A stretch of 64,000 bases of DNA from Crossiella sp. SN42 (lineage in GTDB: Bacteria; Actinomycetota; Actinomycetes; Mycobacteriales; Pseudonocardiaceae), in contig NZ_JAMHIV010000040.1 in assembly GCF_023897065.1 (NCBI RefSeq), forward strand, positions 31,114 to 95,113, given 5' to 3'. Both the position numbers and the translations under genes were made by a program. Within the stretch, counting starts at the first letter, position 1. Each line of letters begins with the position of its first letter. A model generated the notes under the pieces. It made no database searches. It saw only the letters and a list, made by a program, of their open reading frames with translations, and was not told where the DNA came from. This document shows, one piece after another, positions 8,310 through 17,077 of the stretch.

Positions 8310-9523
8310 CCGCGGTGACGCCCCGGCAGCGGGTCGGCGGCGGCTGGATTGGCCTGCTCACGCTGGCCAACCTCGGGGTGTGGGCGGCCTTCTTCGGACC
8401 GCTCAACCTGCTGCTCGGCCAGCAGGCGGCGGCCTTCGCGCCCGGTCAGAAGGAAGCCGTGCTCGCGCTGGTCACCGGCCTCGGCGCGGCGGTGTCGGTG
8501 GTGGCCAACCCACTGGCCGGGGCCCTGTCCGACCGCACCAGGGGGCGGTTCGGGCGGCGGCACCCGTGGACCGTGGGCGGCGCGCTGCTCGGCGCCGCCG
8601 CGCTGCTCCTGCTCGCCGCCGCGCCGAACGTGCTGGTCATGGCGATCGGCTGGTGCCTGGTGCAGGCCGCGGTGAACGCGGCGCTGGCCGCGCTGACCGC
8701 CGAGGTGCCCGACCACGTGCCGGTGCGCCAGCGCGGGGTGGTCGGCGGCTGGGTCGGGCTGGCCCAGATGGTCGGCGTGCTCGGTGGCACCGCGCTGGCC
8801 ACCGCGCTGGGCGGAATCCAGTGGGGTTACCTCGGATGTGCGACGTTGCTCGTCGCCGGTGTGCTGCCGTTCGTCGTACGCAGCCGGGACGAGGTGCTGC
8901 TCGCCAAGCCGCCAGTTCAGCCGGGCCGAACTCTGGCCAGGTTCTGGATCTCGCCCCGGCGGCACCCGGACTTCGGCTGGGCCTGGCTGACCCGGTTCCT
9001 GCTCAACCTCGGCAACGCCTTCGGCACCCTCTACCTGCTGTTCTTCCTCACCGACGGAGTTCGGCACGCCGATCCCGGCACCGGCGTGCTGGTCCTGACC
9101 TCGGTCTACGCGGTGAGCATGCTGGCCACCACGGTGCTGGCCGGCCGGTGGTCGGACCGGGTGGGGCGACGAAAGGTCTTCGTCACCTGGGCCTCGGTGG
9201 TGATGGCGGCCGCGCTGGCGGTGCTGGCGCTCTGGCCGGTGTGGCCCGCGGTGCTGGCGGCCACCGTGGTGCTCGGGCTCGGCTTCGGCGTCTACACCTC
9301 GGTGGACTTCGCGCTGCTCACCGAGGTGCTGCCGACCGAACAGGACCGGGCGAAGGATCTGGGCGTGATCAACATCGCCTCGGCGCTGCCCCAGGTGCTG
9401 GCCCCCGCGGTGGCCGCGCCGGTGCTGGCCTACCTCGGCGGCTACCCCGCCCTCTACGCGCTGGCCGCCGGGGTCACCCTGCTCGGCGGCGTGCTGGTCA
9501 GCCGGATCCGCGGAGTCGCGTGA
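8306..9523 (+). CDS. MFS transporter (paralogue 1 of 3)
   Basis: 405-aa protein with about 12 hydrophobic segments. The loop 2-3 motif is SDRTRGRFGRRHPW, and the second half has SDRVGRRKVF. ISPRRHPDFGWAW precedes the second six-helix bundle, and a TEVLP...RAKDLGVINIA motif lies near the C-terminus; the next two genes share these motifs. Such carriers are sugar/glycoside H+ symporters of MFS/GPH-like type. ATG 8306 overlaps the GH1 stop. Substrate inferred from context only. Confidence 0.88.
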   Translation: MTAVTPRQRVGGGWIGLLTLANLGVWAAFFGPLNLLLGQQAAAFAPGQKEAVLALVTGLGAAVSVVANPLAGALSDRTRGRFGRRHPWTVGGALLGAAALLLLAAAPNVLVMAIGWCLVQAAVNAALAALTAEVPDHVPVRQRGVVGGWVGLAQMVGVLGGTALATALGGIQWGYLGCATLLVAGVLPFVVRSRDEVLLAKPPVQPGRTLARFWISPRRHPDFGWAWLTRFLLNLGNAFGTLYLLFFLTDGVRHADPGTGVLVLTSVYAVSMLATTVLAGRWSDRVGRRKVFVTWASVVMAAALAVLALWPVWPAVLAATVVLGLGFGVYTSVDFALLTEVLPTEQDRAKDLGVINIASALPQVLAPAVAAPVLAYLGGYPALYALAAGVTLLGGVLVSRIRGVA

Positions 9524-9572
9524 CAGCCAGGTAACCGTTCTGCCAATCGCACTACAGATTCCTTGTTCTGCC

Positions 9573-9626
9573 TGTTCACAGGCCCCTCGTCTTCCTAGTG
9601 TGCAGCGGTCGGCGCAGTTGCAACTG
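9573..9626 (+). promoter_or_regulatory. Candidate internal promoter and 12-bp palindrome before MFS 2
   Basis: TGTTCA (9573-9578), 17 nt, TAGTGT (9596-9601), then the perfect palindrome CAGTTGCAACTG at 9615-9626, just past the predicted transcript start. A GGGGGG ribosome-binding site follows. The 114-nt gap is the only break in the GH1-MFS-MFS-MFS series. Confidence 0.4.
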
Positions 9627-9637
9627 GGGGGCCACCC

Positions 9638-10867
9638 ATGACAACGATCGCACCGGAGTCCTTGGTCGAACCCGAGCGCAAGGTCGGACCGGCCTGGATC
9701 GGCGCGCTCACCGCGGCCACGCTCGGGGTCTGGATCGTCTACTTCGGACCGACCGTGCTGTTGCTGCCGATGCAGGCCGCGCACGCCGCGCCGGAGGACA
9801 AGGAGAACAGCCTCGGGCTGATCACCGGCGTCGGCTCGCTGGTGCTGATGGCCGCGCACATCTGCTTCGGGCTGCTCTCCGACCGGACCACCTCCAGGTT
9901 CGGCCCGCGCAAGCCGTGGATCGTGACCGGGGTGGCCATCTCGGCGGCCAGCATGCTGCTGCTCAGCCAGCAGGACACGGTCACCGGCCTGCTGCTGGGC
10001 TGGTGCCTGGTGCAGCTGGGCTCGGCCGCGGCCTTCGCCGGACTGCTCGCCGCGCTGCCCGACCACGTGCCCACCACCCAGCGCGGCATGATGAGCGGGC
10101 TGATCGGCCTGGCCCAGGCGGGCGGCTCGCTGGTGGGCAACCTGGTGATCGTCTCCACCCCGGACCCGCTCAGCGGCTACGGCCTGTGCGCGCTGCTGCT
10201 GATCCTGCTGGTGCTGCCGTTCCTGCTGATCAACCGGGATCCGGTGCTGCCGCCGGGACGCCGCCCGGTGCTGCGCTCGCTGTGGATCTCCCCGCGCAGG
10301 CACAGCGACTTCCTGTGGGCGATCGCCAGCCAGTCCCTGATCACCATCAGCTACGTGCTGGGCAGCCTGTACACGCTGTTCTTCCTGGCCGACGTGCTCA
10401 AGCACGAGGACCCGGAGGGCGGCACCGCGCTGGCCTCGACCATCACCACGGTGGGCGTGGTGCTCGCCGCGGCGTTCTTCGGCCACCTCTCCGACCGGCT
10501 GGGCAGGCGCAAGCTGTTCGCGGTGCTGGCAGGCGTGCTGATGGCGGCGTCCTCGGCGATCCTGGTGGTCAACCCGACCTGGGAGCTGTTCGTGCTCAGC
10601 TCGGTGCTGCTGGGCGCCGGTCTCGGCGTGGCCAACTCGGTGGACCTGGCCATCACCAGCGAGGTGCTGCCCAGCCCGAACGACCGGGCCAAGGACCTGG
10701 GCGTGAACAACATCAGCAAGTCGTTGCCGCAGTTCATCGCGCCCGTGCTGGCCGCTCCGCTGCTCTCCGGCGCGGACGGCTCCGGCTACTCGATGATCTT
10801 CCTGCTGTCCGCGGTCACCGCGCTGGCCGGTGGTCTGCTCGCGCTCAAGATCCGCGGGGTCCGGTGA
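9638..10867 (+). CDS. MFS transporter (paralogue 2 of 3)
   Basis: 409 aa, 12 predicted membrane segments. It shares SDRTTSRFGPRKPW, ISPRRHSDFLWAI, SDRLGRRKLF and SEVLPSPNDRAKDLGVNNIS with its neighbours, so the three arose by tandem duplication. ATG 9638 has a G-rich ribosome-binding site about 7 nt upstream. Its stop overlaps the GTG of paralogue 3. Probably moves a glycoside or sugar; the exact substrate is not visible. Confidence 0.87.
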   Translation: MTTIAPESLVEPERKVGPAWIGALTAATLGVWIVYFGPTVLLLPMQAAHAAPEDKENSLGLITGVGSLVLMAAHICFGLLSDRTTSRFGPRKPWIVTGVAISAASMLLLSQQDTVTGLLLGWCLVQLGSAAAFAGLLAALPDHVPTTQRGMMSGLIGLAQAGGSLVGNLVIVSTPDPLSGYGLCALLLILLVLPFLLINRDPVLPPGRRPVLRSLWISPRRHSDFLWAIASQSLITISYVLGSLYTLFFLADVLKHEDPEGGTALASTITTVGVVLAAAFFGHLSDRLGRRKLFAVLAGVLMAASSAILVVNPTWELFVLSSVLLGAGLGVANSVDLAITSEVLPSPNDRAKDLGVNNISKSLPQFIAPVLAAPLLSGADGSGYSMIFLLSAVTALAGGLLALKIRGVR

Positions 10868-12105
10868 CCTCGACGATCCCGGACGCGCTCGCCGAGCCGG
10901 TCCAGCGGGTCCGCGCGGGCTGGATCACCGCGCTCGCCGTGGGCATGGCCGGGGTGTGGGCGGTGCACTCCGGGCCGGTGCAGGTGCTGCTGCTGGTCCA
11001 GGCCGAGCAGTTCGCGCCCGCGCACAAGGAGGGCCTGTTCGGGCTGACCACCGCGGTCGGCGGCCTGTTCGGCATGGTCGCCACCATCCTGGTCGGCTTC
11101 GCCTCCGACCGGACCACCTCCCGGTTCGGCAGGCGGCGGCCGTGGGTGCTGGCCTCGGCGGTGCTCGGCGCGCTCAGCCTGCTGGCGCTGGCCGGTGCGG
11201 GCAGCGCGGCGGTGATGATCCTGGCCTGGTGCGGGGTGCAGACCGCCTTCGGCGGCATGCTGGCCGCGCTGCTGGCCGCGATCCCGGACCGGGTGCCGGT
11301 GGCCCAGCGCGGGCTGGTCGGCGGCTGGGTCGGGCTCGGCCAGACCGTCGGCGCGCTGGTCGGCGCGCTGGTGGCCACCACGGTCAAGCCCGCCTTCAGC
11401 GGCTACCTCGTGCTCGCCGTGCTGCTGCTGGCCTGCGCGCTGCCGTTCACCCTGCGCACCGCCGAGCCGGTGCTGCGGCCGGACCAGCGGCCGCCCGGCG
11501 GGCTGGCCGAGGTGCTGCGCGGGTTCGCCATCTCGCCGCGGCGGCACCCGGACTTCGCCTGGGCGCTGCTGAACCGGCTGCTGGTCACCCTCGGCTTCGT
11601 GCTGGGCACCCTCTACACGCTCTTCCTGCTACAGGACGTGCTGCACCGGGTGGACCCGCACGCCGACCTGCTGCTGCTCAACCTGCTCAACGCGGCGATC
11701 ATGGTGCCGGCCTCGGTGCTCGCGGGCGGCCTGTCCGACCGGGCGGGCAAGCGGCGGGTCTTCATCTTCGTGGCCGCGCTGATGGTCACGCTGTCCTCGG
11801 CCATGCTGGTGGTGACCATCAGCTGGCCGGTGCTGGTGATCAGCGCGGCGGTGCTGGCCGCTTCCTACGGCGCGTTCGTCGCGGTGGACACCGCCCTGCT
11901 CACCGAAGTGCTGCCCGCTGCCGAGCACCGGGCGAAGGACCTGGGCATCGTCAACCTGGCGCACGGCCTGCCACAGGTGATCGCCCCGCTGCTGGCCACG
12001 CCGATCCTGGCCGGTTTCGGCGGTTACCCAGGTTTGTTCGCGGTGTCCGCGGCACTGTCACTCATCGGCGCATTCGTGATCTTCAAAATCCGCCGGGTGC
12101 CCTGA
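10864..12105 (+). CDS. MFS transporter (paralogue 3 of 3)
   Basis: 413 aa, 12 predicted membrane segments. Shared motifs are SDRTTSRFGRRRPW, ISPRRHPDFAWAL, SDRAGKRRVF and TEVLPAAEHRAKDLGIVNLA. GTG 10864 overlaps the stop of paralogue 2 (GTGA). It is the last gene of the locus and is followed by two hairpin terminators. It is closer by eye to paralogue 1 than to paralogue 2 (for example GLVGGWVGLGQTVG against GVVGGWVGLAQMVG). Confidence 0.88.
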   Translation: MTSTIPDALAEPVQRVRAGWITALAVGMAGVWAVHSGPVQVLLLVQAEQFAPAHKEGLFGLTTAVGGLFGMVATILVGFASDRTTSRFGRRRPWVLASAVLGALSLLALAGAGSAAVMILAWCGVQTAFGGMLAALLAAIPDRVPVAQRGLVGGWVGLGQTVGALVGALVATTVKPAFSGYLVLAVLLLACALPFTLRTAEPVLRPDQRPPGGLAEVLRGFAISPRRHPDFAWALLNRLLVTLGFVLGTLYTLFLLQDVLHRVDPHADLLLLNLLNAAIMVPASVLAGGLSDRAGKRRVFIFVAALMVTLSSAMLVVTISWPVLVISAAVLAASYGAFVAVDTALLTEVLPAAEHRAKDLGIVNLAHGLPQVIAPLLATPILAGFGGYPGLFAVSAALSLIGAFVIFKIRRVP

Positions 12106-12144
12106 GGAATTTCACTCTGACGAGTGGCGGACCGGAAATTCGAA

Positions 12145-12189
12145 ACCCCTCGAGTGGTCTGCGCGGGAGGGGCAGACCACCCGAGGGGT
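12145..12189 (+). terminator. Hairpin terminator 1 after MFS cluster
   Basis: 18-bp arms at 12145-12162 and 12172-12189 with one G-T wobble and a 9-nt loop. There is no T tract, so it may stall or protect the 3' end rather than terminate alone. Confidence 0.7.
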
Positions 12190-12200
12190 GGCTTGGGAAT

Positions 12201-12278
12201 CCGCGGACCGGTGCCGGTCGGGGGGAGGGGAGTGCATCAGCACCGGCCCGCGGAAGTCGCTATTTTGTTTTGCTTTTC
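12201..12278 (+). terminator. Hairpin terminator 2 with long T-rich tail
   Basis: CCGCGGACCGGTGC (12201-12214) pairs with 12240-12253 (13 of 14), enclosing a G-run loop. TATTTTGTTTTGCTTTT follows at 12261-12277, an unusually T-rich stretch for this genome. The 12106-12414 interval otherwise holds no gene; a further GGTCCGG/CCGGACC hairpin near 12298-12343 may end the opposing pair. Confidence 0.75.
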
Positions 12279-12414
12279 AACCAGAACTGGCACGGCGGTC
12301 CGGCCCGGAGCGGTCGGGGGTTCGCCCGGCCCGGACCACCGGCCACATGACGGCTGCCGCGGCTGACCCGGTTCGGGGAAGAGCCCGAGGGCCGCGAGAG
12401 ACGTCAGTCCCTGG

Positions 12415-12732
12415 TCAGGACACCTTCGCTGAGCGGAGGTGCCGGGCAGGACGTGGGGCGAGGCCGCCGGCCACGAGGTGCTCGTACGCCGCGCGCCACA
12501 CCGAACACGGTGCCTTCTGCTGGCGCCAGCGGGTCGAGCACTCGGGGCAGTTGCCGCGGTCATCGGGTTCGTGAGCAGCGAGCATCGCGCGCCAGCCCTC
12601 AGTGAGCCTGGGCAGCTCGGAACGCGCGACGGACAGCAGGGACGGGGCGTCAGCGCGGTTGGCCAGCTCGGTAAGCATGTCGAGCCGTTCCCAGACCGCG
12701 TTGCGCAGCACCTGACCCAGAATCTCGTCCAC
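12415..12732 (-). CDS. Hypothetical protein with Cys-rich zinc-finger-like motif
   Basis: 105 aa, GTG start at 12732. A helical N-terminal half (LRNAVWERLDMLTELAN) is followed by GNCPECSTRWRQQKAPCSVWRAAYEHL, whose CPEC plus later Cys resemble a small metal site. It lies 12 nt after another small gene on the same strand, so they are probably cotranscribed. I recognise it only as a type of small protein seen in Pseudonocardiaceae; function unknown. Confidence 0.65.
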   Translation of the reverse strand: MDEILGQVLRNAVWERLDMLTELANRADAPSLLSVARSELPRLTEGWRAMLAAHEPDDRGNCPECSTRWRQQKAPCSVWRAAYEHLVAGGLAPRPARHLRSAKVS

Positions 12733-12744
12733 CTGACGTCACCG

Positions 12745-13020
12745 TCACCTTCCCGCCTGGTCGGCGGCCTCGCGCAGAGCTGTCTTGAGCTGGCCAACCT
12801 GTCCAGCCGACAGCACTGCGGTCTCGCCGGGAGGCCCGACGAGGAGAACCCTGTCTCGGTCAACGAGCACGGTCAGGAATCGACGCCGGTTGACCGAGTC
12901 GCGGCAACTCACCCGCCACCAGCGCCGCCGGCCGCCCGCGCTCTGCCACAGCGCCGGGAGCTGACCCAGGGGGCCCGCTCCGTCGCCTGAGGCAACGCTT
13001 GGTGACTCGGTCAACGCCAC
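12745..13020 (-). CDS. Small hypothetical protein
   Basis: 91 aa from GTG 13020, which has GGAGGGA upstream; a longer frame to 13137 has no support. The core reads FLTVLVDRDRVLLVGPPGETAVLS followed by a C-terminal helix QVGQLKTALREAA. This resembles a small actinomycete protein family found beside HTH regulators. It is divergent from the HTH/TPR regulator at 13237 and probably controlled from the same region. Confidence 0.65.
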   Translation of the reverse strand: MALTESPSVASGDGAGPLGQLPALWQSAGGRRRWWRVSCRDSVNRRRFLTVLVDRDRVLLVGPPGETAVLSAGQVGQLKTALREAADQAGR

Positions 13021-13100
13021 GGTTCCGACTTCCCTCCGTGCTCGATCCCTTACCGAAACTAAGATTGGGCCGAGTCGAACCAGAACGGGGAGTTTCAGCG

Positions 13101-13202
13101 CCGATCGGTGTGAGTGACACGGTGAGCGGTAGGCCAAGTTCAGTCGGGCCGATCAGCCTCACCGATCGGGACTTCACCACCGCCGCGAACTGCCCTTACT
13201 CT
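13101..13202. promoter_or_regulatory. Divergent promoter with duplicated CCGATCGG palindrome
   Basis: CCGATCGGTG at 13101-13110 and its inverse CACCGATCGG at 13160-13169 each contain the self-complementary octamer CCGATCGG, with centres 61 bp apart (about six helical turns). TTCACC (13173-13178), 18 nt and TACTCT (13197-13202) form a candidate promoter for the regulator. Confidence 0.5.
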
Positions 13203-13236
13203 GCGCTTGACGCCCAGCGGACCGTAAGGGGGCGCA

Positions 13237-14637
13237 ATGGACACCATCGGATCCCAGCCACCGCTCGTTACCCCAGACACCTGGGAGCAACGGGAGATGC
13301 GGGACGCCTTGGCCGCCCGGGACATCAGCACGGTGTACCGGCTACTTCGGCGTGTGGGGGTGTCACAGCGCCAGATCGCGGCCAGCACCGGGCAGTCACA
13401 GTCCGAGGTGTCGGAGATCCTCAAGGGTCGCCAGGTCATGGCGTATGACGTGCTGGCCCGGATCGCCGACGGGCTCCAGGTACCGCGCGGCTACATGGGT
13501 CTCGCCTACGACGGAGCCACCCAAGTCCGGGTGGTCGGCGTCGCCGATGACCCCCTGTCCGAGGAGGATGAGTCGGTGAAGCGGAGGAGGTTCCTTCAGC
13601 ACGCCGCTTCCGTGACCATGGGTGTGGTGACCATGCCGGGCGACCCCGGCCAGTGGATCACTTCCGTGGCCCAGACCCCGGCCAGGGAGAAGATCGGCAA
13701 GACCGACGTCATGCAGGTCGAGGCCGCGACCAAGGCCCTGCGCGCGCTGGACTACCAGTACGGCGGCGGCACCTGCCGGGACGCGGTGATCGCCCAGCTG
13801 TCCTGGGCCGAGCAGCTGCTGCGGGCCGACGCGATCGACCCGGTGCGCAGGCGACTGCGGCTGGCCCTGGCCGACCTGCACAGCCTGGCCGGCTGGACCT
13901 CGTTCGACACCGGCATGCTGGACCCGGCGCGCAACCACTTCGGCAAGGCGCTGGAGTACGCCAAGCAGTGCGAGAAGAACGACCTGGTGGCCAACATCCT
14001 GTACCGGATGGGCCGGGTCTACCTGCACTACGACGAGCCCAACGACGCGCTGAAGCTGTTCCAGCTGGGCCAGCTGGCCGCGCAGGACTCCGGTTCCGCG
14101 CTGACCGTGGCCGTGCTGTGCGCGAACGAGGCCTGGGCCTACGCGATGATGGGCATGCGCGAGCAGGCGATGAAGATGGTCGGCCGGACCAAGGACGAGT
14201 TCGCCCGCGCCGACTTCGAGCACGCGCCGGAGTGGGTGCGCTTCTTCACCGTCAACGACCTGCACGGGATGATCGGCTCGGTGCACCACTCGCTGGCCGC
14301 CAACGACGACTTCCGCGCCAAGCACGCGCCGCTGGCCGTGGCCGAGCTGGTCAAGTGCACCCAGGGCTACGAGTCGGACATGAAGCGCACGCACGTGTTC
14401 GGGCTGAGCATGCTGGCGGCCAACCACATCCGCTCCGGCGACGTGAGCGAGGGGCTGCGGGTCGGCCGGGTCGCCTACTCCATGGGCGAGGGCGTCAACT
14501 CGGTCCGGGTGGCCGACCGCATGATCGACATCCAGGAGGAGTCGGAGCGGTACAAGCACATCGCCGAGGCCAAGGACCTCGCCGAGGAGGTCCGCCAGTT
14601 TCGGATTCGCACCGGATCCCCGCAGAAACGACCATGA
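13237..14637 (+). CDS. XRE-family HTH regulator with TPR-like C-terminal domain
   Basis: 466 aa. Residues about 32-85 form an HTH (VSQRQIAASTGQSQSEVSEILKG is split by the turn). Residues about 113-128 read KRRRFLQHAASVTMG, a twin-arginine-like stretch often seen in this class but internal and so probably not a signal. The rest is helical TPR-like repeat (LHSLAGWTSFDTGMLDPA, ILYRMGRVYLHYDEPNDALKLF). ATG 13237 follows GGGGG. It overlaps nothing downstream but sits 1 nt before the phosphotransferase start. Likely autoregulated through the palindromes upstream. Confidence 0.88.
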   Translation: MDTIGSQPPLVTPDTWEQREMRDALAARDISTVYRLLRRVGVSQRQIAASTGQSQSEVSEILKGRQVMAYDVLARIADGLQVPRGYMGLAYDGATQVRVVGVADDPLSEEDESVKRRRFLQHAASVTMGVVTMPGDPGQWITSVAQTPAREKIGKTDVMQVEAATKALRALDYQYGGGTCRDAVIAQLSWAEQLLRADAIDPVRRRLRLALADLHSLAGWTSFDTGMLDPARNHFGKALEYAKQCEKNDLVANILYRMGRVYLHYDEPNDALKLFQLGQLAAQDSGSALTVAVLCANEAWAYAMMGMREQAMKMVGRTKDEFARADFEHAPEWVRFFTVNDLHGMIGSVHHSLAANDDFRAKHAPLAVAELVKCTQGYESDMKRTHVFGLSMLAANHIRSGDVSEGLRVGRVAYSMGEGVNSVRVADRMIDIQEESERYKHIAEAKDLAEEVRQFRIRTGSPQKRP

Positions 14638-14638
14638 C

Positions 14639-15550
14639 GTGAACGTTCGGGTTCGCCCCGACGCGGACGGGCGGTACAGCCGTGCCAAGCTCCGGACCGC
14701 CCTCGGGGAGATCTGTGACGCCGCCGGGCTGGACCCGGGCGGCGCGCGGCTGATCCGTTTTGTCAACAACGCGGTGTTCCAGCTGCTGGCGCATCCGGTG
14801 GTGGTGCGCATCGTGCTCTCGCCCTCGCTGCGCTACCGGGCGGACAACGTGGTGCGGGCGGCGAACTGGCTGGCCGAGCACGAGGTGCCGGCGGTCCGGT
14901 TACTGCCGGGCCTGCCGCAGCCGCTGCACGTCAACGGGCACGTGGCCACGCTCTGGCAGGCGGTGCCCGAGGTGGGACAGGCCACCGGCTTGGAGCTTGC
15001 TCAGCTGCTCAAACGATTGCACGCGCTGCCCGCGCCGCCGGGGGAGCTGCCGCGCTGGGACCCGCTGGCCGACGTGCGGCGCAGGCTGGCCGACGCCGAG
15101 GAGCTGGACGCAGGCGACCGGGAGTTCCTGGAGACCCGGTGCGCGGAGCTCGAGGCCGAACTGGCCGCGATGGAGTACCACCTGCCGCAGGGCGTGATCC
15201 ACGGCGACGCGCACGTGGGCAACGTGATCAGCACGCCGATCGGCCCGCTGCTGTGCGACCTGGACTCGGTCTGCCTCGGCCCGCGCGAGTGGGACCTGAC
15301 CCCGCTGGCCGTCGGCAAACTGCGCTTCCGGCACACCGGTGACCGGTATCGGCAACTCTCCAGGGCCTACGGCTTCGATGTCACGAAGTGGCCAGGTTTC
15401 CCGGTGCTGCGCCAGGTGCGCGAGCTGAAGCTGACCACCGGCGTGCTGTCGATCTTGCGCAGTAACCCGGATGTACGAACCGAGTTGGCCAAACGGATGC
15501 AGTCCTTCCGTTCGGGTGACACCCGGGCCCGCTGGACTCCGCACCGTTAA
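14639..15550 (+). CDS. Aminoglycoside-phosphotransferase-like kinase
   Basis: 303 aa of the APH/choline-kinase fold. The catalytic loop is GVIHGDAHVGNVI (D190) and the metal-binding DFD equivalent is LLCDLDSVCLGPREWDL. The N-lobe has FVNNAVFQLLAHPVVVRIV. GTG 14639 begins 1 nt after the regulator's stop, so translation is probably coupled. Such stand-alone members phosphorylate small hydroxylated metabolites or are of unknown substrate. Resistance should not be assumed. Confidence 0.82.
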   Translation: MNVRVRPDADGRYSRAKLRTALGEICDAAGLDPGGARLIRFVNNAVFQLLAHPVVVRIVLSPSLRYRADNVVRAANWLAEHEVPAVRLLPGLPQPLHVNGHVATLWQAVPEVGQATGLELAQLLKRLHALPAPPGELPRWDPLADVRRRLADAEELDAGDREFLETRCAELEAELAAMEYHLPQGVIHGDAHVGNVISTPIGPLLCDLDSVCLGPREWDLTPLAVGKLRFRHTGDRYRQLSRAYGFDVTKWPGFPVLRQVRELKLTTGVLSILRSNPDVRTELAKRMQSFRSGDTRARWTPHR

Positions 15551-15759
15551 CCCGTACGGCGGCCGAACCTGGCCCCCGCTGGCGTATACAGCAGACCCGT
15601 ATCCTCCTTCAGAATGAGTTGATCGGTAACGCAATCCTTCTCTAGGACGACAAAGAGACGTCAACGGAACGTCAAGACTCTCAGTGTGGTCACTCTGGGT
15701 GGCAGCGATGTTCGTGTAGCGAACTTCTTGCTGGGTGCGAGCGCGAAGGGCGGAGAAAC

Positions 15760-16062
15760 GTGTTGAGCTTCTCCACAAAGGGCAAGGCACGGCTGCGCGG
15801 GCGTAAGGCGCTGCGAGCCGCGGAGATGTTGGACGAGGTCGTCGACAACCAGCTTCCGTTGGTGACCGAGCTTTCCGAGACCAGCCGTCGGCGCTCGGCC
15901 GACTACCTGTCCGAGCTGGTGATGCTCGCGCAGGACTACCGCCACTACGCGGCGGGCTGGATCGACCACGAGGAGCTCCAGCGCCGGGGCAACGCCGCGG
16001 TGGCCAGGCTGGAGCAGCTGAGCCAGGAGCGCAGGGCCGCCGCGCTCACCGAGCTGGAATGA
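15760..16062 (+). CDS. Small hypothetical helical protein
   Basis: 100 aa. GTG 15760 has GGAG 4 nt upstream. The protein is almost all helix (ALRAAEMLDEVVDNQLPL, RRRSADYLSELVMLAQDY) with a basic N-terminus. The 209-nt gap before it contains GTTCG-TGTAG-CGAAC (15709-15723) and two AACGTC copies. It ends 4 nt before the convergent copD. Function not recognised. Confidence 0.7.
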   Translation: MLSFSTKGKARLRGRKALRAAEMLDEVVDNQLPLVTELSETSRRRSADYLSELVMLAQDYRHYAAGWIDHEELQRRGNAAVARLEQLSQERRAAALTELE

Positions 16063-16066
16063 CTTC

Positions 16067-17077
16067 TTAGCTGAGCGAGGCCCTGGCCAAGGCCGCGGCC
16101 AGGCCGATCGCCAGCGCCATCACCAGCAGTTCCAACGAGATCCACAGGGTCACCGGAGTCGTTCGGTGCCGAACGATCGCGGGCATCAACCGGAACCGCA
16201 GCCAGCCGCCGAGGCCGGCCAGCACCAGCAGCGCGGCCGTCTTGGTCAGCACCACCCAGCCGTAACCGGTGCCGAACAAGGCGGCCGCCCAGCTCAGCCC
16301 GGGGCGGCCGGTCAGCTGCACCACGGCGTTGACCACGCCGCTGACCGCCACCGCGGCCAGGCACACCGTGCCCACCGCGGCGAACCGGGGCAGCGCCTCG
16401 GCCAGCAGGCCGCGGTGCGGGGTGATGAGGAACAGCATCGCGCCGAGGCCGCCGACCCAGCCCGCGGCGGCCATCACGTGCACGCTCATCGACAGCAGAG
16501 CCAGCTCGTGGTTGGCCGCGGCCGCGGAGTGCCCGGTGAGTGCGAGCGGGATCTGGCCGAGCATGGCCACCAGCACCGGCAACTCGGCCGGTGGGCGGGC
16601 GCCGGCGCGCAGGCCGAGGCCGTGCAGCACCGCGTAGCCCAGCGCGCAGGCCGCCGCGACCAGCAGCGCCCGGCCCGCGCCGACGGTGGCCGCGTAGTCA
16701 GCCAGCGTGCCCATGTCCAGGCCGAGTCCGGCCGGGGCCAGCTCGGCGGCCTGCCACCACAGCAGCAGCACCGCGGCCAGCGCCCAGCCCGCGCCGAGCA
16801 CCAGGCCGATCCGGTGCGCGGTGACCAGCAGCGGCCTGGTCCTGGCCGGGCGGCTGGTGCGCAGCAGCAGCGGCAGCATGGCCAGGCCGACCGCGGCCAC
16901 CGCGCCGATGTCCACGGCCAGCCGCAACGCGGGCACGCCCAGCCGGACCACCACTCCCGGTTCCGGCAGCCCCGGCGCGGGGGCGGCCGCGGTGAGCACG
17001 GAACCGAGAGTGGTTCCGGCCGCCGCGGTCGCCACCAGCCCGAGCAGCAGGGGGAAGGTGGTCCGGCTTGTGGTCAT
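16067..17077 (-). CDS. copD: CopD-family copper resistance membrane protein
   Basis: 336 aa with about nine membrane segments and the conserved CopD features: HSAAAANHELALLSMSVHVMAAAGWVGGLGAM (His residues that may bind copper) and a C-terminal LTKTAALLVLAGLGGWLR stretch. The ATG at 17077 overlaps the copC stop as ATGA. CopD is thought to move copper across the membrane after receipt from CopC. It is last in a four-gene operon. Confidence 0.88.
   Translation of the reverse strand: MTTSRTTFPLLLGLVATAAAGTTLGSVLTAAAPAPGLPEPGVVVRLGVPALRLAVDIGAVAAVGLAMLPLLLRTSRPARTRPLLVTAHRIGLVLGAGWALAAVLLLWWQAAELAPAGLGLDMGTLADYAATVGAGRALLVAAACALGYAVLHGLGLRAGARPPAELPVLVAMLGQIPLALTGHSAAAANHELALLSMSVHVMAAAGWVGGLGAMLFLITPHRGLLAEALPRFAAVGTVCLAAVAVSGVVNAVVQLTGRPGLSWAAALFGTGYGWVVLTKTAALLVLAGLGGWLRFRLMPAIVRHRTTPVTLWISLELLVMALAIGLAAALARASLS

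Noticed and set aside
8201..10486. Long antisense frame across GH1 and MFS genes
   Set aside because: Low-complexity shadow frame; real genes on the plus strand have conserved motifs and overlaps.
14639..15550. Aminoglycoside resistance gene
   Set aside because: Only the general APH fold is visible; context is a regulator, not resistance.
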